From Achromobacter veterisilvae (GTDB lineage: Bacteria > Pseudomonadota > Gammaproteobacteria > Burkholderiales > Burkholderiaceae_B), in NCBI RefSeq assembly GCF_900496975.1, contig NZ_UFQC01000045.1:1-47010 (forward strand): a DNA stretch of 47,010 bases, read 5' to 3'. The first letter of the stretch is position 1, and every line of letters starts with the position of its first letter. The translations under genes were made by a program, and so were the position numbers. This document shows, piece after piece, positions 7,969 to 14,972 of this stretch. The notes below the pieces were generated by a model that was not told the origin of the DNA, did no database searches, and saw nothing but the letters and a program-made list of their open reading frames with translations.

Positions 7969-8733
7969 ATGCCCTTTTCCACCTATCTCGCGAATCTGAT
8001 CATCCCCTACAACCTGTGCCTGACCCTGGTCGTCGTCGGACTGGTGCTGGGCCTGTTCCGGCTCCGCAAGACCGGCGGCGCCCTCATCGCGGCCGGCTTG
8101 CTGTGGGCGCTGGCCTGGTCGCTGCCGGCCACGTCGCTCTGGCTGGGCGGGGCGCTGGAATCCCGCTATCCGCACCTGCCGCCCTCGGAATCCCCGACGG
8201 CCGACGCCATCGTGGTGCTGGGCGGCAACACCGCCAACGGCCGCGCCAACTGGTTCCAGCCCTACGACAAGGACACCGCGGTGGTGCGCGTGGACACGGC
8301 GGCCCAGCTTTATCTGGCCGGACGCGCGCCCAAGGTGGTGCTGTCCGGCGGCGCGCTGGAAGGCGACATCAGCGAAGCCCGCGGAATGGCGCACGCCATC
8401 CGCCAGCAAGGCGTGCCCGAAACGGCGCTCATCCTGGAGAACGCCAGCCGCACCACCTACGAAAACGCCGCCCTGACCGAGGACCAGCTCAAGTCCCGCG
8501 GCATCGGCAAAGTCCTGCTGGTGACCTCCGCCCTGCACATGCCGCGCGCGATGGCGGCGTTTTCCAAGCAGGGCGTGCAGGCCATCGCCGCCCCCGCCCC
8601 GCCGCAGATCGTGCCGCCCACCGACGGTTCGCTGCAACTGTGGCTGCCCGACCAGCGCACCTTCGACGCCAGCCGCTCCATCATCAAGGAATACGCCGGC
8701 CTCTTCGTCTACTGGCTGCGCGGATGGGTATGA
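7969..8733 (+). CDS. YdcF/ElyC family membrane protein (DUF218)
   Basis: Envelope-associated DUF218 protein of 254 residues. Two N-terminal hydrophobic helices (about 10-30 and 36-55) anchor it in the inner membrane. The DUF218 domain follows with ADAIVVLGGN, KVVLSGG, the ENASRTTYENA segment and VTSALHMPRAM. Relatives (ElyC, YdcF, SanA) are linked to envelope integrity and to undecaprenyl-carrier or peptidoglycan metabolism, but no reaction is firmly assigned. The start ATG at 7969 lies 12 bases after the GT9 stop, and the stop codon overlaps the next start as ATGA, which indicates translational coupling. Placement behind an LPS glycosyltransferase supports an envelope role. Confidence 0.85.
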   Translation: MPFSTYLANLIIPYNLCLTLVVVGLVLGLFRLRKTGGALIAAGLLWALAWSLPATSLWLGGALESRYPHLPPSESPTADAIVVLGGNTANGRANWFQPYDKDTAVVRVDTAAQLYLAGRAPKVVLSGGALEGDISEARGMAHAIRQQGVPETALILENASRTTYENAALTEDQLKSRGIGKVLLVTSALHMPRAMAAFSKQGVQAIAAPAPPQIVPPTDGSLQLWLPDQRTFDASRSIIKEYAGLFVYWLRGWV

Positions 8734-9005
8734 GTTCCGCGGCGCTGGCCTGTCGAGCCGGCTGCGGCGCCTGTTGCATCGCGCCGTCGATCACCCGGCC
8801 GATCCCCGGCATGCCCGCGGGCAAGCCGGCCGGCGTGCCCTGCGTCCAGTTGCTGCCGGACATGCGCTGCGCGATATTCGGCCAGCCTTCGCGCCCGGAT
8901 TTCTGCGGCGGCTTGCAGGCGCAGGCGGAAATGTGTGGAGAGGACCGGGAATACGCGATACGGTGGCTGGCGGCGCTGGAGCGGGCGACGGCGCCGGGGG
9001 GGTGA
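8730..9005 (+). CDS. YkgJ-like Cys-cluster protein (UPF0153 type)
   Basis: Small 91-residue protein with a cysteine pattern suited to metal or Fe-S binding: CRAGCGACC near the N-terminus, then single cysteines in VPCVQL, MRCAIF, DFCGG and EMCGED. This matches the YkgJ family of zinc/iron-chelating proteins, whose function is unknown. The ATG at 8730 overlaps the stop of the preceding gene in an ATGA junction and is preferred; an in-frame ATG at 8724 would add two residues. The extended antisense and in-frame readings upstream are shadows of the YdcF gene. It is the last gene of this rightward unit, and repeat cluster A follows 45 bases later. Confidence 0.78.
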   Translation: MSSAALACRAGCGACCIAPSITRPIPGMPAGKPAGVPCVQLLPDMRCAIFGQPSRPDFCGGLQAQAEMCGEDREYAIRWLAALERATAPGG

Positions 9006-9050
9006 TTTTCTTGTGGGCTGGGCGGTTCGTCATGGCGAGAAACGCTTCCT

Positions 9051-9270
9051 GTGTCAGACACCCGGGAAGAGCGGCTTCAGCTTGACGGGCAGGTCGTAGG
9101 GGTGTCAGACACGTGCGTCGGGCCTTTATCGCTGTGTCAGACACCCGGGAAGAGTGACTTCAGCTTGACGGACAGGTCGTAGGGGTGTCAGACACGTGCG
9201 TCGCAGCTTGACGGGCTGTTCGTACGGGTGTCAGACACGTGCGGCGGGTCTTTCCCCCTGTGTCGGACAC
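9051..9270. repeat. palindromic repeat cluster A (GTGTCAGACAC family)
   Basis: Six copies of an 11-bp palindrome lie at 9051-9061, 9102-9112, 9134-9144, 9185-9195, 9228-9238 and 9260-9270; the last is the variant GTGTCGGACAC. Two near-identical 62-bp modules, 9051-9112 and 9134-9195, are bounded by palindromes and repeat with an 83-bp period. A shortened third module (54 bp) spans 9185-9238. Module interiors share CCGGGAAGAG and CTTCAGCTTGACGG. Several palindromes are flanked by extra G or C, which lengthens the arms. The cluster fills the gap between convergent genes ending at 9005 and 9299. No coding potential is seen; readings such as VSDT are translations of the repeat. Confidence 0.9.
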
Positions 9271-9298
9271 GTGCGTCGGGCTCTTGGCTCCGCCTTGG

Positions 9299-10447
9299 TC
9301 AGCGGCGCTCCAGCAGCACTTTTTCGTATAGCACTTCGTAGCGTGCGGCCACGGTCTCCCAGCTTTGATCGCGGGCGATCGCCAGGCCGCGCTCGGCCAG
9401 CGCCGCGCGCAGGCCGGGTTCGGAGCCCAGCCGCTCCAGCGCCTGGGCCAGTTGCGCGCCGTCGCGGGGATCTTGCAGGATGAGGGCGTCCTTGCCCGCC
9501 GACAGGTACTGCGCGAAGCCGCAGTAGACGGGCGAACTGACCACCACCGGCAGCCCGTGCGACATGGCTTCCAGCGGCGCCATGCCGTAGCTGTCGTTCA
9601 GCGTGGGATGCGCGTAGATGTCGGCCGCGCTGAAATAGCGGGCGACGTCGGGCGTGGGGTCGATCAGGGTGACGCGGCTGGCGATGGCGCCGGCCGCGCG
9701 CACGCGTTCCCGGGTGGGCTCGTCCGCGCCCACGACCAGCAGCTTGTATTGCGGCGGCAGCTTGCCCAGGGCGTCGAGCAGGGCCGGCAGGCCCTTGCGC
9801 AGGGGATTGCGCGCGACCAGCAGACAGCCGACGGTGCCGGCGTCCCATCCCAGCCGCGCGCGGGTCTCGTCGCGTCCGTCCCGCTGCGCGGCCGTGGGCA
9901 GCTTGACCCCCGGCGCGATGATGTCCACCGGCAGCCGCGGACCGTAGCTGCGATGGAGTTGATCCATGATCAATCCGGAAACGGCGACCACCCGGCGCGC
10001 GGGCGCGTTGCGCACGCGCAGTTTTTCCAGGATCAGGTACGTGGCCAGGCGCGGGCTGAGCCAGGCGGCCAGGCGCTGCATCGGCTTGGCGCGGGTCACA
10101 CGGTTGTAGCGCACGGGCGTGACGTGCATGACCTGGATTTCGCCGGCCCAGCCGTTCATGTGCGAATGCACGATGTCGTAGCGCCCGCGGGTGAGCCGGT
10201 CGGCGCGCCAGGCGAAATACAGCACCCGCATCCAGCTTGGCAGCCAGGCCGGGAAGCGCACCGGCAGGAAGGGAAACGGCAGGTCGCTGTCGAAGTCGCG
10301 CGCCACGACGGAGACGTCATGACGCTGGCCGAGTACGCGCATCAGCTCCACGCCATAGGCTTCCGCGCCTCCGAAGCGATTGCCGAAGCGGTCGACCAGC
10401 AGCGCGATGCGGAGCCGCCGCTCAACGGCGCCGGCGGGAGTCTTCAT
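9299..10447 (-). CDS. glycosyltransferase family 4, LPS core
   Basis: Retaining GT-B glycosyltransferase of 382 residues, probably adding a sugar to the LPS core at the cytoplasmic face. The N-terminal domain opens with RIALLVDRFGNRFGGAEAYG, the GGxE donor-side loop typical of GT4. The C-terminal nucleotide-sugar domain has LLVVGADEPTR and ADIYAHPTLNDSYGMAPLEAMSHGLPVVV. The first Glu of the usual E-x7-E motif is Asp here (DSYGMAPLE). It is the last gene of the dnaE-led unit. Its ATG at 10447 overlaps the end of the deacetylase gene by 26 bases, so the two are translationally coupled. Donor and acceptor cannot be read from the sequence. Repeat cluster A lies just after its stop. Confidence 0.87.
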   Translation of the reverse strand: MKTPAGAVERRLRIALLVDRFGNRFGGAEAYGVELMRVLGQRHDVSVVARDFDSDLPFPFLPVRFPAWLPSWMRVLYFAWRADRLTRGRYDIVHSHMNGWAGEIQVMHVTPVRYNRVTRAKPMQRLAAWLSPRLATYLILEKLRVRNAPARRVVAVSGLIMDQLHRSYGPRLPVDIIAPGVKLPTAAQRDGRDETRARLGWDAGTVGCLLVARNPLRKGLPALLDALGKLPPQYKLLVVGADEPTRERVRAAGAIASRVTLIDPTPDVARYFSAADIYAHPTLNDSYGMAPLEAMSHGLPVVVSSPVYCGFAQYLSAGKDALILQDPRDGAQLAQALERLGSEPGLRAALAERGLAIARDQSWETVAARYEVLYEKVLLERR

Positions 10448-11147
10448 ACCGGGTCAGGCATTTCTGCAGGAAGCGGATGATGTTGGTGGAGCGCGCCACC
10501 GTCACGCGGGGCAGCCCGTAGGGATCGTCGGACGCCGCCGCCAGGCCGCGCTGGGTCAGCGTGGCGTTGTCGTAACCGGCCTCGCGCACCATGGCCCGGT
10601 GTTCCGGGCCGTGGTCGCCATAGGGATAACAGAACGCGGTGACGGGCCCGCCCAGCGCCTGTTCCAGTTCGTCCTTGGATTCGACGATCTGGCGCCGCGC
10701 TTCCTCGGGCGTCATTTCGGGCAGGTGGACGTGGTCCAGGGTGTGCGAGCCGACCTCGTTGCCGGCCTGCGCCCATTCCCGCATTTCGTCCACGGTCATC
10801 AGCGCCGAGAACGGGATGCCTTTCTGCAAGTCCCACACATTGCCGCCGTCGAACTGGCGCGCCACGAAATAGTTGGTGGCGGTAAAGCCCAGTTCGCTGA
10901 GCACCGGCATCGCGTTGCGGTGCACGTTGCGGTAGCCGTCGTCGAACGTGATGCCGAACACCTTGCCCTGCCGTTCGCCGCGCACGTAGGGCATGGCGTC
11001 CCGCATGGACAGGCCGCGATAGCCCAGCCTGTGCATCCAGCGCATCTGCCGGGCGAAGCTGGCGGGGTGTACCGTCAGTCCGCGATACGGCGTGCCCTTG
11101 GGATTGGGCTCGCCGATCTGGTGGTACATGAGTATGGGGATAGACAT
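10422..11147 (-). CDS. NodB-type polysaccharide deacetylase, LPS core cluster
   Basis: Carbohydrate esterase family 4 deacetylase of 241 residues, predicted to remove the N-acetyl group from a HexNAc residue. The metal-binding motifs are intact: TFDDGY (motif 1), SHTLDH (H-x3-H, motif 2) and CYPYGDH (motif 3). The start MSIPILMYHQIGEP has no signal peptide, so it would act on a cytoplasmic substrate, such as a lipid-linked core intermediate. It sits between two GT4 genes, 24 bases after the upstream one, and overlaps the downstream one by 26 bases. A second, divergent NodB protein lies in the same cluster (13027-13875). Confidence 0.88.
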   Translation of the reverse strand: MSIPILMYHQIGEPNPKGTPYRGLTVHPASFARQMRWMHRLGYRGLSMRDAMPYVRGERQGKVFGITFDDGYRNVHRNAMPVLSELGFTATNYFVARQFDGGNVWDLQKGIPFSALMTVDEMREWAQAGNEVGSHTLDHVHLPEMTPEEARRQIVESKDELEQALGGPVTAFCYPYGDHGPEHRAMVREAGYDNATLTQRGLAAASDDPYGLPRVTVARSTNIIRFLQKCLTRYEDSRRRR

Positions 11148-11171
11148 AACTGCGGATTATAGAGCCCGGTC

Positions 11172-12281
11172 TCAGCGCAATGTAAGCTGATAGACGTCCA
11201 GTGTCGCGGCGGCGAAACGTTCCAGGTTGAAGTCGCGCACGGCGGTTTCCCGGGCCTTGACGCCCATGGCGCGCACGGCTTCGGGGTGGTCGAGCATGAA
11301 GCGCAGCCTGGCGGTCATGGCCGGCACGTCGCGCGCGGGCACGATCCAGCCATCCACGCCGTCGGCGACGTTCTCGGGCAGGCCGCCCGCGTCGCTGACC
11401 AGGGCGGGCAGCCCCAGGCCCATGATCTCGCGGCATGCGAACGACAGGGCCTCGCGGTACGACAGCACGAAGCCCGCGTGGCAGGCGGCCAGGGCGGCCC
11501 GCACGTCGTCGAGCAGGCCGGGAAACACCACCTGGTCGATCATGCCGAGTTCGCGCACGCGCGCCAGCTTGGCCTCGGAGGGCGGGTCGCCGGCCACCAG
11601 CAGCCGCACGCGGGCCTTGTCCGCGGCGGGCAGCGCCGCGACGGCGGCGACCAGGTCCAGCCAGCCCTTGTCGTAGTCGGTGCCGCCGGAACTGCCCAGC
11701 AGCAGCTTGCCGCGCCAATCCGGCCCGAAGAAGATGTCGCGCAGCTTGTCCAGGCTTTCGGGCGGCGGCGGCGCGAAGAAGTTGGTGTCGATACCGTGGC
11801 GGATGGTCGTGATGGGGCGGCGCCGGTAGGGCGAATTTTCCATCAGGCGGCGCACGTAATCGCTGACCGCGATGCTGTGGTCGGTGGCCAGGCGGGCGCG
11901 CAGCCAATTGCCCAGGCTGGTCACCGGGTGGTCGTTGTGCTTGGTGAAGACGATACGCGGACGCCGCGGCAGGGCCAGCGTGGCGAACATGACCTGCTTG
12001 TGGTCGGCCGAGCCGTTGCAGTGGATGACATCGTAGCCGCCCTGGCGGATCAGCCGCCGCAGTTGCGCGCGCTCGCCCAGCAGCGCGGCGGGGCGAGACG
12101 AATACTGCATGGGAACCGCCGTTACGCCGGGGATGGCCTTGGCGTAGCGGTAGAGCCGGCTGGCCTCGGGCGTGGCGACGGTGATCTGGTGGCTGCCCGC
12201 CAGCGCCTTGGCCAGGTTGATGATATAGGTCACATGGCCGCCGCCGTTGCGGCCATGGAAGTTGGTGTAGAGGATCTTCAC
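11172..12281 (-). CDS. glycosyltransferase family 4, LPS core
   Basis: GT-B glycosyltransferase of 369 residues. The N-terminus KILYTNFHGRNGGGHVTYI carries the glycine-rich acceptor-side loop. The C-terminal domain contains LLGSSGGTDYDKGW, VRLLVAGDPPSEAK and an intact E-x7-E motif (EALSFACRE) followed by GLGLPALVSDAGG. The start is GTG at 12281, which overlaps the stop of the WaaE-like gene as GTGA, so translation is probably coupled. Members of this type add hexoses or hexosamines to LPS core or O-antigen; the specific sugar is not visible. The gene lies fifth in the dnaE-led unit. Confidence 0.88.
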   Translation of the reverse strand: MKILYTNFHGRNGGGHVTYIINLAKALAGSHQITVATPEASRLYRYAKAIPGVTAVPMQYSSRPAALLGERAQLRRLIRQGGYDVIHCNGSADHKQVMFATLALPRRPRIVFTKHNDHPVTSLGNWLRARLATDHSIAVSDYVRRLMENSPYRRRPITTIRHGIDTNFFAPPPPESLDKLRDIFFGPDWRGKLLLGSSGGTDYDKGWLDLVAAVAALPAADKARVRLLVAGDPPSEAKLARVRELGMIDQVVFPGLLDDVRAALAACHAGFVLSYREALSFACREIMGLGLPALVSDAGGLPENVADGVDGWIVPARDVPAMTARLRFMLDHPEAVRAMGVKARETAVRDFNLERFAAATLDVYQLTLR

Positions 12282-13030
12282 TTTTTCTTGTCGGCCAGGA
12301 ACATCAGCTTCGAATAGCGGAAGAAGCTGCCGGCCGCCGCGGTGACGGCCAGCACCAGGCCGTGCCTGCCGTCGAGGAAGCCGCGCCGGATCAGGTAGAT
12401 CCGCACGAAGGTCCAGAAGCCGTGGCCCAGCGCGCCGAAGACCGAGGCGCGCCGGCCCTTGGCGTACATCATGGCGGCGGCGTCCGACGAGTAGCGGTTG
12501 ACCTTGTTGATCAGGGCGTCCAGGTTGTCGTACGGATAGTGCAGGAAATAGCCGCGCATCCGCAGGGGCTGGCCGCTGGCCGGCACCACGCGCTCATGCA
12601 CGGCGGCGTCCGTGAAGCGCGCCGTGCCCCGCTTGAACAGGCGCAGCACGTAGTCGGGCCACCAGCCGCTGTGGCGGATGTCGCGGCCGCAGAAATTCGA
12701 CAGGCGCGCGATCTCGTAGGCGTCGGCCCGCGGGGCGCGCAGCGCCTCCTGGATTTCCTGGGCCAGTTCCGGCGTGACGCGCTCGTCGGCGTCGATGGAC
12801 AGCACCCAATCGCCCGTCGCCAGGTCCAGCGCGCGGTTCTTCTGGGGCCCGAAGCCGGGCCAGTCCGGCGTGACTTCCACCCGCGCGCCCAGGGCTTGCG
12901 CCAGTTCCACGGTGCCGTCGGTGCTGCCCGAATCGACGACGATGAACTCGTCGGCGAACGCCACCGACTTGAGGCACGCGGCGATATTGGCCGCCTCGTT
13001 CTTGGTGATGATGATGACTGATAACTTCAT
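12278..13030 (-). CDS. glycosyltransferase family 2, WaaE/KdtX-like
   Basis: Inverting GT-A glycosyltransferase of 250 residues resembling the core beta-1,4-glucosyltransferase WaaE. It opens with MKLSVIIITKNEAANI and VDSGSTDGT. The metal/nucleotide motif is SIDADERV. The acceptor region reads HSGWWPDYVLRLFKRG, with a family-typical HERV and a C-terminal amphipathic or membrane-associated segment ending in a basic KKK tail. By family it would place a glucose on an inner-core heptose, but the specificity is inferred. The ATG at 13030 overlaps the preceding deacetylase stop as ATGA, and its own stop overlaps the next GTG start. Confidence 0.88.
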   Translation of the reverse strand: MKLSVIIITKNEAANIAACLKSVAFADEFIVVDSGSTDGTVELAQALGARVEVTPDWPGFGPQKNRALDLATGDWVLSIDADERVTPELAQEIQEALRAPRADAYEIARLSNFCGRDIRHSGWWPDYVLRLFKRGTARFTDAAVHERVVPASGQPLRMRGYFLHYPYDNLDALINKVNRYSSDAAAMMYAKGRRASVFGALGHGFWTFVRIYLIRRGFLDGRHGLVLAVTAAAGSFFRYSKLMFLADKKK

Positions 13031-13875
13031 CCGCGATTCCTAAGACGCTTTTTCCAGGCCTTCCAGGCATGGAAGCGCGGGCCCCAGAAGGGGTCGCGCG
13101 ACAGCCAGATGCGCCGGTTCAGCCACCCGCCGCCCTGGTTGCGCACCGCGAAACGGTAGATGTGCCCGGGATCCGCGCCGGGGGCGTTCTGGCCGAAAGG
13201 GTCGGTAGTGTACAGGTGGCGGAAGCCGGCCTCGCGGGCCGCGGCCACGTAGTCCGCGTCGAAATAGCCCTGCGGCCAGCAGAGGTGGTCGCTCGCCTGG
13301 CCCAGCCGGCGTTCCAGCGTGTCCCGGGAGTCCCGCAGTTCCTGCGCGATATGCGCGCGCTTGGCGTCCGTGTCCGCGCCGCAGACCTTGTCCCAGCGGG
13401 TGTGGGTGTGCGTGTGGGAATGGAATTCGAAGGTGCCCGCGGCCCGCATGGCCTCGATCTCGCTCCAGCGCAGCATGGCCTCGTCGGCCCTGCCCTCAGC
13501 CACCAGCCGCTTGCAGGCGTCGTGGTCCGGCGTGGCGGGCAAGGGGCCGCCCTGGCCCGCATGCGGCCGGACCGGCCCGTCGCCGATCCAGCCCGTGATG
13601 GTGAAGAGGACGGCGCGCATGCCGTAGCGCGCCAGCACCGGATGCGCATGCACCCAGTTGTTCAGGTAGCCGTCGTCGAACGTGATCAGCACGGACCGTT
13701 CGGGCGCGGCGCCGCCCGCCAGGTACGCCGCGAATTGCGCGGTCGACAGCGACTGGTAGCCGGCGCGCGCTAGGCGCGCGATCTGCGATTCGAAGACGTC
13801 GGGCGTCGCCGCGATCATGCCGCCGGCCGGCGTGACGTGGTGGTACATCAGCACCGGGACGTTGGGCGCGTTCAT
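13027..13875 (-). CDS. NodB-type polysaccharide deacetylase, LPS core cluster
   Basis: Carbohydrate esterase family 4 protein of 282 residues. Motif 1 is ITFDDGY, motif 2 is HSHTHTH and a motif-3-like segment is CWPQGYFD. The protein begins MNAPNVPVLMYHHVTPAGG with no signal peptide, so like its neighbour at 10422-11147 it should act inside the cell on a lipid-linked sugar. The C-terminal ~60 residues are basic and aromatic-rich (NRRIWLSRDPFWGPRF) and may touch the membrane. The start at 13875 is chosen because it forms an ATGA overlap with the upstream glycosyltransferase; an in-frame ATG at 13896 would overlap that gene further. Confidence 0.87.
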   Translation of the reverse strand: MNAPNVPVLMYHHVTPAGGMIAATPDVFESQIARLARAGYQSLSTAQFAAYLAGGAAPERSVLITFDDGYLNNWVHAHPVLARYGMRAVLFTITGWIGDGPVRPHAGQGGPLPATPDHDACKRLVAEGRADEAMLRWSEIEAMRAAGTFEFHSHTHTHTRWDKVCGADTDAKRAHIAQELRDSRDTLERRLGQASDHLCWPQGYFDADYVAAAREAGFRHLYTTDPFGQNAPGADPGHIYRFAVRNQGGGWLNRRIWLSRDPFWGPRFHAWKAWKKRLRNRG

Positions 13876-14972
13876 CCCGCGCGCTCCGCCAGCCACTTGG
13901 TATAGACGGCCTCGGTGGTCTCGGCCAGCCGGGCGGGCGAGAACACGCCCTCTTCCCAGACCATCTTGCGGCCCGCCTCGCCCATGCGGCGGCGCAGGCC
14001 GGCGTCGTCGATCAGGCGCTCCAGGGCGCCGGCCAGGGCGCGGGCGTCCTTGGGCGGCACCAGGATGCCGGTTTCGCCGTCGCGGAACATCTCGGACACG
14101 CCGCCGACGTCCGTGCCGATGACGGGCAGGCCGCTGGCCTGCGCCTCGACGTAGACGGTGCCGGAGGCCTCCTGCTGCGTCGCCAGGGCGAAGAGGTCGA
14201 AGCCCGCCAGCAGGTTGGGCACGTCGCGCCGCATGCCCATCAGGTGGATGCGGTCCTGCAGCCCGAGTTCGGCGACATAGGCCTGGGTCTGCTCGAACAC
14301 CGGCGAACCGCCCCCGACGAACACCAGGTGCAGTCTGGGGCGGCTGGCCATCAAGGGCGCGATCGCGTCGATCAGGTCCTTGTGCCCCTTGGTGGCCCGC
14401 ATGACGGCCACGCAGCCGACGACGATATCGTCATCGGCCAGGCCGAGTTCCTCGCGCAGGGTGGAGCGCTCGACCGGCGGGGGCAGCACGATGGGCGAAT
14501 AGACCGTCGCCACGCTTGCGGCGGGCACGCCGCGTTCGATCAGGTGCTGGCGCACGTGGTCGCTCACCGTCGTGACGCGGTGCGGCAGGCGGGTGTAGGA
14601 CCACAGCGAGCCCACCTTGTTGGACAGGTGGCGGGTGCGCACGATCAGCGGCGTCCCGGCCAGCCGGGCCGCGGCGGCCGCGATGACCGTGTCGCGGCGG
14701 CTGTGCGTATTGAGGACGTCGAAACGGCCTTCCCGCAGGATGCCGCGAATGGTGGCGACGCCTTTCAGGTAGTTCGCCACGCCGTCCATTTCCAGCGTGT
14801 GCACGGTGAAGCCGGCGTCCGACAGGCGTTCCGCCAACAGCGCCTTGGGCTGGCAGATAGCCTCCATGTGATGGCCGCGCGCGCGCATGGCGGTCATTTC
14901 CTTGAAGATCCGCCCTTCCTGGCCGCCGAAGCTGGTGGCGGCTTCCGAGTGAACGATACGCAGGCTACGCAT
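13872..14972 (-). CDS. glycosyltransferase family 4, LPS core
   Basis: GT-B glycosyltransferase of 366 residues. The N-terminal domain opens MRSLRIVHSEAATSFGGQEG, with FGGQE as the glycine-rich loop. The C-terminal domain has VVGCVAVMRATKGHKDLIDA, LVFVGGGSP and an intact E-x7-E motif (EASGTVYVE) followed by ASGLPVIGTDVGG. It is the first sugar-transfer gene behind dnaE. Its ATG at 14972 shares one base with the dnaE stop codon (TGATG), so its translation probably depends on ribosomes finishing dnaE. A longer in-frame reading begins at 15077 but would lie inside dnaE without a ribosome-binding site. Confidence 0.88.
   Translation of the reverse strand: MRSLRIVHSEAATSFGGQEGRIFKEMTAMRARGHHMEAICQPKALLAERLSDAGFTVHTLEMDGVANYLKGVATIRGILREGRFDVLNTHSRRDTVIAAAAARLAGTPLIVRTRHLSNKVGSLWSYTRLPHRVTTVSDHVRQHLIERGVPAASVATVYSPIVLPPPVERSTLREELGLADDDIVVGCVAVMRATKGHKDLIDAIAPLMASRPRLHLVFVGGGSPVFEQTQAYVAELGLQDRIHLMGMRRDVPNLLAGFDLFALATQQEASGTVYVEAQASGLPVIGTDVGGVSEMFRDGETGILVPPKDARALAGALERLIDDAGLRRRMGEAGRKMVWEEGVFSPARLAETTEAVYTKWLAERAG

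Noticed and set aside
9051..9270. CRISPR array
   Set aside because: The repeated unit is only 11 bp and palindromic, the intervals are of several fixed lengths and are themselves repeated between loci, and no cas genes are present.
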